Shown piece by piece: positions 39,237 to 50,712 of a stretch of 64,000 nucleotides of DNA. The notes under the pieces are model-generated. The model saw only the letters and a list, made by a program, of their open reading frames with translations, made no database searches and was not told where the DNA came from. Origin of the DNA: Flavobacteriales bacterium (lineage in GTDB: Bacteria; Bacteroidota; Bacteroidia; Flavobacteriales_F; PHOS-HE28). The translations under genes were made by a program, and so were the position numbers. The stretch covers positions 1-64,000 of the forward strand of contig JADZAC010000015.1 in assembly GCA_020852835.1 (NCBI GenBank), given 5' to 3'. Positions within the stretch are counted from its first letter, which is position 1, and each line of letters opens with the position of its first letter.

Positions 39237-39275
39237 GCCCGGTGAGTACTCAAGCCATCGCACCTGTTCCTCTTG

Positions 39276-39342
39276 CAAAGTAGCACACACTGGGTGCTGC
39301 CGGACTCCAGTCCGGCGAGAAAACCCGTTGTGTGCTACTTTG
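39276..39342. repeat. Nested palindrome upstream of the RAYT gene
   Basis: An outer perfect 14-bp stem (CAAAGTAGCACACA at 39276-39289 with TGTGTGCTACTTTG at 39329-39342) encloses GGGT/ACCC pairs and an inner perfect palindrome GCCGGACT CC AGTCCGGC (39299-39316). It lies 38 bp before the transposase start and is the type of structure such enzymes cut. Confidence 0.88.
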
Positions 39343-39379
39343 GGCTACTGCCCGGATCGGTGCGTGATGACAAAGGAAA

Positions 39380-40135
39380 ATGGACGATGCTTCTGATATA
39401 TCGGGAACTGGTGGGGATGCCAGGCCATCAGCCCGAAGGCTGAAGGAGAAGAAGGCACCCGGCTATGGCCGCTTGGGCAAGGGCTTGAAAGCAGCCGGAA
39501 ACTCCGGCGACCCGGTCTGGTGGGACCGCGGCTACCATCCGCATGTGGAAAGCCCGCGCTTGATCCAGCACGTGACGTTCCATTTGGCCGATAGCCTGCC
39601 GAGGGAAGTAGTGGAGAAGATGGCCGCGGAACTGGAACGTATTCCGCCATCGCTTCGTGACACGGAGAAGGAAAAACGGGTTGCGGCATACTTGGATGCG
39701 GGCATTGGCAGTTGCGTGCTGCGCATTCCGGAATTGGGTGAACTGGTGCAGCGGACCATTCTGCACTTCCATGGCGAGCGCTATACGCTGCATGCGTGGT
39801 GCGTGATGCCGAACCACGTACACGTGCTCTTCCATGTTGCAGAAGGCTGGACGATGGGCAGCATCATAGGCTCGTGGAAGAAGTTCACGGCGCGGAGGAT
39901 CAACAGCTACTTGAAGGAACAAGGGATGGGTGCGGTGCCAACGGGTGCTTCTGCCAGACTGGAGTCTGGCTTACCGCCGGTATGGCACCGCGACTACTTC
40001 GACCGCTTCATCCGCGATGCCGGGCACTACACCAACGCGGTGGACTATATTCACAACAACCCGGTGAAGGCGGGGTTGGTGCGGAAGGCTGAAGATTGGC
40101 GGTGGTCTTCGGGGTTTGGAGGGAAGGCGGGGTAG
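39380..40135 (+). CDS. REP-associated tyrosine transposase (RAYT)
   Basis: A 251-residue Y1/HUH transposase of the TnpA-REP family, which nicks single-stranded REP DNA. It carries the HUH motif in MPNHVHVLF (about residues 143-151) and the helix HYTNAVDYIHNNPVKAGLV (about 217-235) with the catalytic tyrosine region. The N-terminal 40 residues are unusual (Lys/Gly-rich, no homology seen), so the true start may lie further in. REP palindromes stand before, after and inside the gene; the inner one (39953-39970) is read as SARLESGL. The gene looks intact and may still be active. Confidence 0.92.
   Translation: MDDASDISGTGGDARPSARRLKEKKAPGYGRLGKGLKAAGNSGDPVWWDRGYHPHVESPRLIQHVTFHLADSLPREVVEKMAAELERIPPSLRDTEKEKRVAAYLDAGIGSCVLRIPELGELVQRTILHFHGERYTLHAWCVMPNHVHVLFHVAEGWTMGSIIGSWKKFTARRINSYLKEQGMGAVPTGASARLESGLPPVWHRDYFDRFIRDAGHYTNAVDYIHNNPVKAGLVRKAEDWRWSSGFGGKAG
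39953..39970 (+). repeat. REP palindrome inside the RAYT reading frame
   Basis: GCCAGACT GG AGTCTGGC, followed by TTACCG. The same 24 bases, palindrome plus TTACCG, recur at 40185-40208 outside the gene. It is in frame (about residues 192-197) and adds residues not expected for the family at that point. Confidence 0.85.
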
Positions 40136-40160
40136 GGTGGTTCAACAACCGGGTTTTTCG

Positions 40161-40202
40161 CCAGGCTGGAGTCTGGATTATGGTGCCAGACTGGAGTCTG
40201 GC
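40161..40202. repeat. Pair of REP palindromes downstream of RAYT
   Basis: CCAGGCTGGAGTCTGG (40161-40176) and GCCAGACTGGAGTCTGGC (40185-40202), the latter with TTACCG attached. They lie between the RAYT stop and the cut-off end of the Bro-N gene, forming a BIME-like cluster. Confidence 0.9.
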
Positions 40203-40218
40203 TTACCGACGGGTCTGT

Positions 40219-40479
40219 TCAGCCCAGTGTGTCGGTCAAGTATTTCTTCCCGTCCGCTGCGGTCAATTTCAGTCTGTGAGCGCCACTCACGAACTGCACG
40301 TTCTCCTTCAGGATCTTGCGTTTGAGCCATCGCCAATAATTCCCGGCTTTGGTATGATCGCGCTCTTCGTTCAAGATGCCAACGATGTCCACCACGCTGA
40401 ACCACCACTTGGCATGCTCCTCATCCCACACGGCGCGCACCTCGCGGTCGTCGAAGAAGCGGATGGAGATCTTGCTCAT
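40219..40479 (-). pseudogene. Truncated Bro-N domain (phage antirepressor-like) gene
   Basis: 86 residues beginning MSKISIRFFDDREVRAVWD and containing KWWFSVVDIVGILNEERDHTK and NYWRWLKRKILKENVQFV, the Bro-N/antirepressor N-terminal domain. Relatives continue past KKYLTD for more than 100 residues. Here the frame ends at 40219, 17 bp short of a REP palindrome (40185-40202). The C-terminal part is missing from the window, suggesting truncation when the REP cluster arrived. The start at 40479 is chosen because upstream in-frame sequence has no homology. Confidence 0.8.
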
Positions 40480-40561
40480 GCCGGAGTGTTGGCCTGCCTG
40501 GTGAAGGTGGAGCCAAGATAGGGGAGACCGGACATGAGCAGCGGGCCGATGGTCACTTGGC

Positions 40562-40615
40562 GATCTCCACGGGCAACTGACAACGAACAACCACGCCCTA
40601 CGCCCTACGAACTAT
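40562..40615. repeat. Interspersed repeat tract 3' of clpB
   Basis: GGGCAACTGACAACGAACAACCAC followed by CGCCCTACGCCCTACGAACTA, with the opposite strand of the same units (GTTGTCGGTTGTCAGTTGTC) on the 5' side of clpB. Together they bracket clpB as a long, imperfect inverted repeat pair. Confidence 0.6.
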
Positions 40616-40620
40616 CACCC

Positions 40621-43263
<2,643 letters not shown>

Positions 43264-43796
43264 GGGTGGAATCAGTTGTCGGTTGTCAGTTGTCGGTTGT
43301 TAGTCGTGCGGTCCTGACAACGGACAACTAACAACTTCTCGCGCGCCATCATCAATCCCCGCACCGTGAAGATACAACGGAACAAATGGCAGCACAGTGC
43401 AGTTCGCCAACGCCAAAAAGTCCAGCAGGGGCGGGGCGTTGCGGACGAAATGGCGGAAATGGGATGATGTTCCTTTGGCCGCCTTAACGGGCTGTCCGCT
43501 GTGGTGTCCTTGTCCCGTCCAGCGGTCGCGGGGCTGCGGGGGCTCCTTCGTCGCCTCCTCGCTCCACGCGTCCGCAAGGCCGGGCCTGCGGCCAGCCGCC
43601 GCTCCCATCCCTGGCGGAGACCTGGATACTTGGTCGGAAGCTTCGGTGCCCTGCCGGATACCATGCTGTTCGTCTTTTTTCTACCTTGTCCAAAGAAGTT
43701 CGGTGTGGAAATGCCTGTTGGAAAGGGGGGAGGCCCCCAGGCAGCGTTTCTGGTCGGTGGGGTGTCTTCCACTTGGTTTGCTATTGATCTCGGTGT
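43264..43796. other. Repeat-filled gap between clpB and the T9SS giant
   Basis: About 530 bp without a convincing gene. Next to clpB come TTGTCGGTTGTCAGTTGTCGGTTGT and an inverted GACAACGGACAACTAACAAC (43266-43340), then copy A of a 130-bp dispersed repeat (43488-43620). Long frames here are Ala/Arg/Pro-rich shadows produced by the repeat. The last 150 bp are less repetitive and must contain the promoter of the following gene; no clear TAnnTTTG was found. Confidence 0.6.
43488..43620. repeat. Dispersed repeat of about 130 bp, copy A
   Basis: Shares GTGGTGTCCTTGTCCCGTCC and, most strongly, a core of about 65 bp (CCTCCTCGCTCCACGCGTCC, CAAGGCCGGGCCTGCGGCC, ATCCCTGGCGG) with copies at 49007-49143 and 57047-57200. 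Confidence 0.85.
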
Positions 43797-46700
43797 ATGG
43801 TAGGGATGATGGATCGATTACTTCTCACTGTTGCTGTTGCGCTTTCGGCTCTGGGAAGCGTACGTGCCCAAACCTATTGGTCAAAGGACGTGGGCGGCCC
43901 CGGCAATGATCATGTGGCGGACGTGAAGACCGATGCCGCCGGGAACATCTATGCCACAGGGGAGTTCAGCGGGAGCATTACGTTCGGCGGGTCCACCTAT
44001 TTGTCACAGGGCAGCATCGACATGTTCCTGGCCAAGCTCACGCCCGCAGGTCAGGTGGTGTGGTTCGTGCAAGGGGGCGGGCCGGGCATCGATCGCGGCA
44101 TCAAACTGGCGGTACGCGGCGGGCAGGTGGCGGTAGTGGGCGAGTTCACCCAAACGGCCACCTTTCAAGGGCAATCCCTGACTTCGGCGGGCGGGGCGGA
44201 CATCTTCCTGGCGGTGCACGATGCCGCCACCGGCCAGCAGCAATGGATCGCCAGCGGGGGAGGCCCCTTGGCGAGCGACCGCCCGTACGGCGTGGCCATT
44301 TCGCCCTCGGGCCAGGTGACCATGGCGGGCGAGTTCAGCGGCACGGTGAACATCGGCGGCACCGTGATGACCAGCATGCCCGACCCGATCACCGCCGTGC
44401 CCAGCGTGGACGTGTTCATCGCCAGCTACTCCGCGGCCGGTGCACCGCTGTGGGCAAGGCAAGGCGCGGCCAAGTACACCGACCGCGCCATTGATCTGGT
44501 GACGGACCCTGCGGGCAACATCTACGTCACCGGCCAGTACAGCGATACCATTCAGTTCGCGGCCAGCTATCCCAACGCGATGTACAACGCCACCTTCCTG
44601 CTGAAGCTGGACGGTGGGGGCAACGAGCAATGGTTCCGCCGCACGGGCGGCGCGACCTACAACGAAGTGCGCGACATGCAGTGGAGCAGCGCCAACGACC
44701 TGCTGCTGGTGGGCGATCTGCGGGGCACGATGATCTTCTTGGACAGCGTGCCCGACTTCATTTCCAGCGTGGATGCCTATGCCTATTACCTCTTGCGCGT
44801 CAACGGCAACGGGGAGTTGGTCGCCGACACGGTGGTGACCTCCGCCAACGAGGTCAGCGGCCGGGCACTGGATGAACGCAACGGCATGATCACCGTGCTG
44901 GGGCAGTTCAAGTGCCAGTTTACCTCCATGGTGGACAGCGCACATGCCGGGCTTTGGATGGCAACGGGCATCCAGGACCTGTTCATCACGCAGCATTACA
45001 TGGACAGCCTGTACGTGATCAAAGAGGCGCAGCAGTTTGGCGGCAGGCAGGAGAAGCTAGCAGGCCAAGTGGCCACCCTCCTGGACGGTTCACCGATCTT
45101 CTGCGGCAGCTTCGAGGACATGCTGGTGTTCCCCTGCATGAACGATTTTTCGGCGGACCTGGCCTCCACGTTCGCGCCCTGGGACCTCATGGCGCCCAAC
45201 ACGGCCGGCTTTTGCGGCAACAGCTACTACGGGGCCTTCGCTGCCGATACCAGCAACGGTCTCAAGGACGGCTTCATCGCGCACGGCCTCGTGCCGGGCA
45301 GGGCACCATACGATTGGTGGGACCGCAGCCAAGACAACTGTTCCTTCCTTCCCCACATGCTTTGCCTGGGGCAAGGCGAAATGGCCTACGCCTGTCCTGA
45401 CACCGTTGAGTTCTGCGGCCCGGGCATCATCGGCATCAAGCCCGAGTTCTCCTTCAGCATCAACCAGCACAACCACTTCATCGGGCCGGAGCTCGATTTC
45501 CTGTGGAACACCGGTGCCACCACGGATTCGTTGGCTGTCACGGCATCCGGTACCTACTGGGTGACCTGCACGGCCATCAACGGTTGCTGGCAATGGACCG
45601 ATACCATCGTGGTGCTCGTCCATCCCTTCCCGCCCCAACCGCTGCTCTCCGACGATGTGGTGGTGGCCACCAATTCCCCCAACCAGTACTTCATCGACAT
45701 CTGCGACCCGCAGCAGGTATGGCTCTGGTGCAGCAACGCGGACACGGCTTCCACCTTCTACTGGACCACTTCCGGCGCTTCGTTGTACAATGATTCCATC
45801 TTGGTGGACACTTCGGGATATTACCATTTCATCATGGTGAATGAGTTCGGCTGCAGCCGGTATAACCAGATCACCCTGACCGACCATCCCCATGCGCCCA
45901 TCCCCGAGGTGGAAGTCAGCTTGGCCATTACCTACCCGCAGGACGTGGACCAGAACGACACCTTGAACCTTTGCCCCGACATGGACAGGACCGTTCGGGT
46001 TGTGCCCATTTTCACATTGAACGGCGCGCCATACTCCTTTCCCGTTACCGATCCGCCCTCGTTCCAATTCGGATTCACGGTCAATGGCATTTTATCCGTC
46101 CTGGATTTTCCCGGATATGAAAGTGGTTTCATGGTGTATGGGGATCAATGGTATGTGGACGAAGCGTCCATGTTCATCACCAACGCTCCTTGCGGCACGG
46201 ACACGCTCTGGCTGCCAACGGTGGTGTCGGACAGCATTTATGTCCATGTTTTTCCGGCCGTGAATGTGAACATTGCGCTCACGGGTCCTTCGGTGATCTG
46301 CCCCGGTGATACGGCACAGTTGGTTGCGGATTGCCCGAATTGCGACCAGGTCAGCTGGTTGGGCATGGGCATCATGGCCACGAACGGCGATACGGTATGG
46401 ACCGGCGGAGGCGACTTTACGGCAACAGGCTTCGCACTGGACACAAACGGTTGCTCCTTCAGCCATACCGCCTTCATTCACGTCTCTTATCCCGGAGTGC
46501 CGGAGCTGGACGTGCTGCCATCGGATGGCGTGATCTGCCCGGATTCAAGCGCGCTGATCTTCACCTCGGCGGAAGGGAGCTACACTTGGTTCGGCCCGCA
46601 AGGCGAGATCGCGGTGAACAATGATTCCATCGTGATCTCCATTCCCGGTGAGTACTACCTCTCGCTGGTGGACCCGAACGGTTGCCACCTTACCTCCGAC

Positions 46701-48815
46701 CCGATCCTGATCACGGGCTATTCCACGCCCTACCTCAATGTGCTTCCCGATGGCGTGATCTGCATGGGTGAAGACCCCGTGCTGCTCCAAGTGGTCACCA
46801 CGGGCTATTCCTCGCTGGCATGGGGGGCGCCGTTGTCCGGCAACAGCCTCACCCAAACGGTTTCACAGCCCGGCACCTACAGTTGCACGGTACAGGCCTG
46901 CGGCATCACCACCGAGCTCAGCACGGAGATCATTGTGGGTGCGGCGCACGCGGAGGTGGTGGATCCCGGTCCTTTTTCCATCTGCCCCGGCGACACGTTG
47001 CAACTGGCGGCTACCGGTGGGCAAGCCGTGTACATCTGGGATCCCGGGCAAGCGGTGGGTGATTCGCTGGTGGTGACCCAAGCGGGCGTGTACACGCTCA
47101 CCGCGCTGGATGGCAACGGATGCAGCGATACCGCTGCGGCCGTAGTGGTCACGGAACATGATTTTGGCGGCCCGCTGGGGAACTTGGACCAAACCGGTTG
47201 CAGCGGCACGCCGGTACAGTTGCAGGCTGATGCACCCGGCAACTACACGTGGTACACGGACAGCGCCTTGACCAACGAGCTGGCCACCGGCCCGGTGCTT
47301 GATCTGGGCTCGCCAACGGACAGCATGGTGGTGTACTTGGTGCGCTCGGACAGTGTTTGCACCGGATCACCGGTCGGCGTGGCCGTGAATGTGGTGGATC
47401 CACCTGCGGCCGTGCTGTACGGTGGCACCGGTATGGTATGCGTAGGAACGGAGGTTCAGTTGGTGGCGAACGTTTCCCCGCCTTTCCAAGCGTACTGGAC
47501 AACACCCGCCGGGGAAGCCCTTGGGGACACCTTGGTCATGGATCCGGTCGCGGTTTCGGATGCCGGATGGTACGTGGTGGCGGCGACCTCCTCCGGATGC
47601 ATGGGCCTTGCGGACAGCCTGTTGCTTGCGGTGGTGGAGCCGGCAGTCCTTGATCTGGGGCCGGACACGGTGTTCTGCGGGGGGGATTCGCTGTTGTTCA
47701 CGGTGCCGGCGGGCTTCGTGGATCCGGTATGGCAACAAGCGGACAGCAGTACCACGTTTACCACGGACCAAACGGGATCCGTCACCTTGCAGGCCACGGA
47801 CATGAACGGGTGCTTGGTGCAGGATGAAGTCCAGGTCGTGGAAATCTTCCCCGATCTTCCGGTCACGGGCGGGGAAGTCACCATCTGCCTGGGTGAGGAT
47901 GTGTTGCTGCTGGCCGCAGGCAGCGGCAATCTGAGCTGGTATGCCGATTCCCTCCTGCAGGTGTTGTTGGCCTCCGGCGATTCCGTGACGATCACCGCAC
48001 CGCTGGACAGCCTCACGCTCTATGTGCTGCAGGAACAATTTGGTTGCACCACCGGGCCGGTGACGATCCATGTAAACGTGGTGCCTGAGCCGGTGAACAT
48101 CACCTTGGCCGGCACGGAACCCTTCTGCATCGGTGGCATGGGAACCCTTACCGCCTCCGGCCCGCCCGGCCTGGAGGGAGCATGGTCCACGCCTTCCGGA
48201 TATTTCATCGGAACCAGTTTGACCTTGGACCCGGTGCAGGCCACGGATCAGGGATGGTACACCATGGTTCCATCATTGGCCGGCTGCATCGGTGCCCCGG
48301 ACAGCATCTTCGTTTCCGTGCATCAGCCCGTGCCGCTCAACCTCGGTCCGGATACGCTCTTTTGCGCAGGTGGCCTGTTCACGTTGATGCTGCCAGCCGG
48401 CTTTTCCGATCCCGTGTGGAGCACGGGTGCCACCGGCCAGAGCATCACCATTGCGCAAGGCGGTGTGTACAGCGTTGCCGCCACGGATACGAACGGCTGC
48501 CCGGTAGGCGACATCATTCTCATCAACGCCGTGGATTGCACACCGGTGATGCCGAATGTCTTTTCGCCCAACGGCGACGGCACCAACGATGTGTTTGCGC
48601 CCGGCGCCGTGGGCGCGGTGGAAGCGGACGTGCAGATCTACGATCGCTGGGGCAAGCTGGTGCACAGCGGCGATCTGTTGAAACAACCATGGAACGGAAC
48701 GGATGATCGGACCAATGAGCCCGTGCCCAACGGAACCTACTACTATGTGCTCCGGTTGGTGGACAGCAGCAGGGAGGGAAGGGAGCTGTCCGGCTATTTC
48801 ACCGTATTGCGCTGA
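43797..48815 (+). CDS. Large T9SS-secreted surface protein (SBBP and Ig-like repeats)
   Basis: 1672 residues. The N-terminal signal peptide ends LGSVRAQT. Residues about 30-400 repeat an SBBP-type beta-propeller pattern (DAAGNIYATGEFSGSITFGG, DPAGNIYVTGQYSDTIQFA). Then come many Ig/PKD-like domains with a recurring (D/N)LGPDT(V/L)FC.GG motif at intervals. The final about 85 residues (NVFSPNGDGTNDVF, YDRWGKLVHSGD, PNGTYYYVLRL) form a type-B T9SS sorting domain of the CHU_C/gliding-motility family. It is therefore expected to be exported and attached to the surface as an adhesin or filament-like protein. No catalytic motif seen. Confidence 0.9.
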   Translation: MVGMMDRLLLTVAVALSALGSVRAQTYWSKDVGGPGNDHVADVKTDAAGNIYATGEFSGSITFGGSTYLSQGSIDMFLAKLTPAGQVVWFVQGGGPGIDRGIKLAVRGGQVAVVGEFTQTATFQGQSLTSAGGADIFLAVHDAATGQQQWIASGGGPLASDRPYGVAISPSGQVTMAGEFSGTVNIGGTVMTSMPDPITAVPSVDVFIASYSAAGAPLWARQGAAKYTDRAIDLVTDPAGNIYVTGQYSDTIQFAASYPNAMYNATFLLKLDGGGNEQWFRRTGGATYNEVRDMQWSSANDLLLVGDLRGTMIFLDSVPDFISSVDAYAYYLLRVNGNGELVADTVVTSANEVSGRALDERNGMITVLGQFKCQFTSMVDSAHAGLWMATGIQDLFITQHYMDSLYVIKEAQQFGGRQEKLAGQVATLLDGSPIFCGSFEDMLVFPCMNDFSADLASTFAPWDLMAPNTAGFCGNSYYGAFAADTSNGLKDGFIAHGLVPGRAPYDWWDRSQDNCSFLPHMLCLGQGEMAYACPDTVEFCGPGIIGIKPEFSFSINQHNHFIGPELDFLWNTGATTDSLAVTASGTYWVTCTAINGCWQWTDTIVVLVHPFPPQPLLSDDVVVATNSPNQYFIDICDPQQVWLWCSNADTASTFYWTTSGASLYNDSILVDTSGYYHFIMVNEFGCSRYNQITLTDHPHAPIPEVEVSLAITYPQDVDQNDTLNLCPDMDRTVRVVPIFTLNGAPYSFPVTDPPSFQFGFTVNGILSVLDFPGYESGFMVYGDQWYVDEASMFITNAPCGTDTLWLPTVVSDSIYVHVFPAVNVNIALTGPSVICPGDTAQLVADCPNCDQVSWLGMGIMATNGDTVWTGGGDFTATGFALDTNGCSFSHTAFIHVSYPGVPELDVLPSDGVICPDSSALIFTSAEGSYTWFGPQGEIAVNNDSIVISIPGEYYLSLVDPNGCHLTSDPILITGYSTPYLNVLPDGVICMGEDPVLLQVVTTGYSSLAWGAPLSGNSLTQTVSQPGTYSCTVQACGITTELSTEIIVGAAHAEVVDPGPFSICPGDTLQLAATGGQAVYIWDPGQAVGDSLVVTQAGVYTLTALDGNGCSDTAAAVVVTEHDFGGPLGNLDQTGCSGTPVQLQADAPGNYTWYTDSALTNELATGPVLDLGSPTDSMVVYLVRSDSVCTGSPVGVAVNVVDPPAAVLYGGTGMVCVGTEVQLVANVSPPFQAYWTTPAGEALGDTLVMDPVAVSDAGWYVVAATSSGCMGLADSLLLAVVEPAVLDLGPDTVFCGGDSLLFTVPAGFVDPVWQQADSSTTFTTDQTGSVTLQATDMNGCLVQDEVQVVEIFPDLPVTGGEVTICLGEDVLLLAAGSGNLSWYADSLLQVLLASGDSVTITAPLDSLTLYVLQEQFGCTTGPVTIHVNVVPEPVNITLAGTEPFCIGGMGTLTASGPPGLEGAWSTPSGYFIGTSLTLDPVQATDQGWYTMVPSLAGCIGAPDSIFVSVHQPVPLNLGPDTLFCAGGLFTLMLPAGFSDPVWSTGATGQSITIAQGGVYSVAATDTNGCPVGDIILINAVDCTPVMPNVFSPNGDGTNDVFAPGAVGAVEADVQIYDRWGKLVHSGDLLKQPWNGTDDRTNEPVPNGTYYYVLRLVDSSREGRELSGYFTVLR

Positions 48816-49221
48816 GCGGGGAAGGGCGTATGGTCCAAGCAGGGCGGGAGTTCGCGTTGGTCAATAATACCGGCAGGAGCGGGGCGTTGGGAGCGTGGCC
48901 TGAAGTTCTTTTGGCCGCCCCGGGTGCCCGTGTGCTTGGCCTTCGGCAAGAATTTCGGCTGGGCACCCGTCGGGCTGGGAGTTTATCCCGGCCTTGAGCC
49001 GGGGCTGTGGTGTCCTTGTCCCGTCCTGCGGTCGCGGGGCTGCAGGGGCTCCGATGCCCTGAGGCTCTCGAAGGGCGCCTCCTCGCTCCACGCGTCCGCA
49101 AGGCCAGGCCTGCGGCCAGCCGCCGCTCCCATCCCTGGCGGGAGGCAGCACGCATGGTTGTGCCGATAGTTCCGGACCCTTCGTTCGGGGCTTTGATCGT
49201 CTTGCCACAGGAATCAACTCC
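48816..49221. other. Gap with dispersed repeat copy B
   Basis: About 400 bp between the T9SS giant and the DUF2141 gene, both reading toward the gap. It contains copy B of the 130-bp repeat (49007-49143) and no convincing gene. No clear terminator was recognised. Confidence 0.6.
49007..49143. repeat. Dispersed repeat of about 130 bp, copy B
   Basis: The same core as copies A and C, with an extra 15-bp GAGGCTCTCGAAGGG segment in the middle that the other copies lack or replace. Copies A and B are the most alike, both opening with GTGGTGTCCTTGTCCCGTCC. Confidence 0.85.
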
Positions 49222-49704
49222 TCACAAGTACACCACCTTCACTCGCACCCGCATCTCTCCCTCCACCACAAAGCTGGCTTTGTTGAAGTTGGGCCGGTTC
49301 ATCGGCCCTACCGAGGTGTAGTTGGAGAAACCGATGCCTTCCTTGGGCAGGAAGAGGCCCTTGTCGACCCTGCCGTTCGCATTCTCATCGTGCAGGATGT
49401 TCACGGCGTAGCGCCCAGGCGGCAGGTTGGTGAAGGTGTGGGTGGCCTTGCCATCGGTGATCGGTGCGGTGCCCAGCTTGCACCAGTGCTCGTAGTGTTC
49501 ATCGGGGATGGTGCCGTCTCGATCATACAGGGCGAACTGCACCCTGCCCTTGGTATTGCGCAGATGTTCCACTTCCACGGTGAGCGTTGCGGTGCGATCC
49601 GCCGGGATCACCGGTGAGGCAGGGTCAACGGGGAACGAGGTACCGGTTTGCATTGTGGCCATGCACAAGGCCAAGGCCGCCACGGTGTTTGTGATCAGGT
49701 CCAT
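49222..49704 (-). CDS. DUF2141 exported protein
   Basis: 160 residues. A signal-peptide-like N-terminus (ITNTVAALALCMATMQ) is followed by a DUF2141 beta-sandwich: TLTVEVEHLRNTKGRVQFALYD, then the hallmark YAVNILHDENANGRVDKG and FLPKEGIGFSNY. Family members are periplasmic or outer-membrane proteins of unknown role in Bacteroidota. It is the last of six same-strand genes and starts 22 bp after lpxR. Confidence 0.88.
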   Translation of the reverse strand: MDLITNTVAALALCMATMQTGTSFPVDPASPVIPADRTATLTVEVEHLRNTKGRVQFALYDRDGTIPDEHYEHWCKLGTAPITDGKATHTFTNLPPGRYAVNILHDENANGRVDKGLFLPKEGIGFSNYTSVGPMNRPNFNKASFVVEGEMRVRVKVVYL

Positions 49705-49726
49705 GGTTGATCCGTTGTTCCGGGGT

Positions 49727-50695
49727 TCAAAGGTTGAAGGCCACGGTCACGCTTCCGTATTCCAAGGCACTGCCCCCCTTGAAGGGAGCGGTACGCATCT
49801 TTTGGGCGAGTTTGACGGCCAGCTTGGGCCGCTCGTACACCAGGCCCACTTCGGTGAAGGCACTGATCCGCTCCAGCCGGTCCTTGCCAAGGGTGTAGCC
49901 CTCCTCCGAGGCGGTGATGTGATGAATGATCCCGCCTTGCAACAGGGCGTTGTAGTAGATCACCCGGGCGGTGGGCCGCATCAACAGGTAGAGCTGGTAC
50001 TTTCTTCCGCCATTGCTTCCTTCGGAAGCAGCATCATACGGGCTGCGCACGCGGCCCATCCGCAGACTGAATCCCGCGCCCATGGCATCGTACAGCGTGC
50101 CAACGAAGGCATCCATGATGCCCGACACGATGAACTTGCCCGGTACGTTCACCACTTCGCGCTCCACCTGCAGGTTGTAGTTGAGAATGATATCGTTCGG
50201 TACCTGATTGTCCCAGCCTTCGGGAATGGTGTAACCGATGGCGCCATGCACCCAGGTCTGGGCCTGGTCGGCCAAGCTCAGCGGCCCCATCACGCCGATG
50301 TTCATCTCGGTGGCCACGGTGATCCGCTTTGCTCGGTCCATGGAACGGAGCGAGTGGATGGCGAATAGCGCTCCTGCGTATGGCCGGTCTTCGGGCTGCA
50401 CCTCTGCGATGTCGATCCTTGAGGGTGTGAACATGTGCTGTGCGAGCCCCCAACCGTACAGGTTGTCGTCATCCGCCACGTGCAGCAGCAGGCGTTGCAG
50501 GAAGTTGCGCTTCTCCCTGCGGAAGAAGTACTCCACCCGCACCCCGTTGGTGTAGTAGCGGTCGGTGCCGTCGCCCTTGAAAACAAGGTAGTCGTTGTCC
50601 CACACCACCTGCAGCGATGGACCCACTTGTGTTTGGGCACTTGCAGCCAACGGCAGCAGTGCTGCGAGCAATGCAGCGGCGATGATCCCGTTCAT
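49727..50695 (-). CDS. lpxR: LpxR-family lipid A deacylase
   Basis: About 322 residues; a cleavable signal peptide (AAALLAALLPLAASAQ) precedes an outer-membrane beta-barrel of the DUF2219/LpxR family. Conserved features include VVWDNDYLVFKGDGTDRYYTNGVR, the AQHMFTPSRIDI strand and EDRPYAGALFAIHS. LpxR removes the 3'-acyloxyacyl chain of lipid A in a calcium-dependent way. A DND near the N-terminus fits the Asn/Asp active-site pair, but I did not verify all catalytic residues. The start at 50695 is chosen for the signal peptide; it follows the RND gene by 17 bp. Confidence 0.85.
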   Translation of the reverse strand: MNGIIAAALLAALLPLAASAQTQVGPSLQVVWDNDYLVFKGDGTDRYYTNGVRVEYFFRREKRNFLQRLLLHVADDDNLYGWGLAQHMFTPSRIDIAEVQPEDRPYAGALFAIHSLRSMDRAKRITVATEMNIGVMGPLSLADQAQTWVHGAIGYTIPEGWDNQVPNDIILNYNLQVEREVVNVPGKFIVSGIMDAFVGTLYDAMGAGFSLRMGRVRSPYDAASEGSNGGRKYQLYLLMRPTARVIYYNALLQGGIIHHITASEEGYTLGKDRLERISAFTEVGLVYERPKLAVKLAQKMRTAPFKGGSALEYGSVTVAFNL

Positions 50696-50712
50696 GGCCT
50701 GCTGTCCGGTTT

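Noticed and set aside
39276-40202. REP cluster as a CRISPR-like array
   Set aside because: Palindromes are few, unevenly spaced and one is inside a coding frame; a RAYT gene explains them.
43397-43909. Plus-strand frame before the T9SS giant
   Set aside because: Produced by the 130-bp repeat and overlapping the true start of the giant in another frame.
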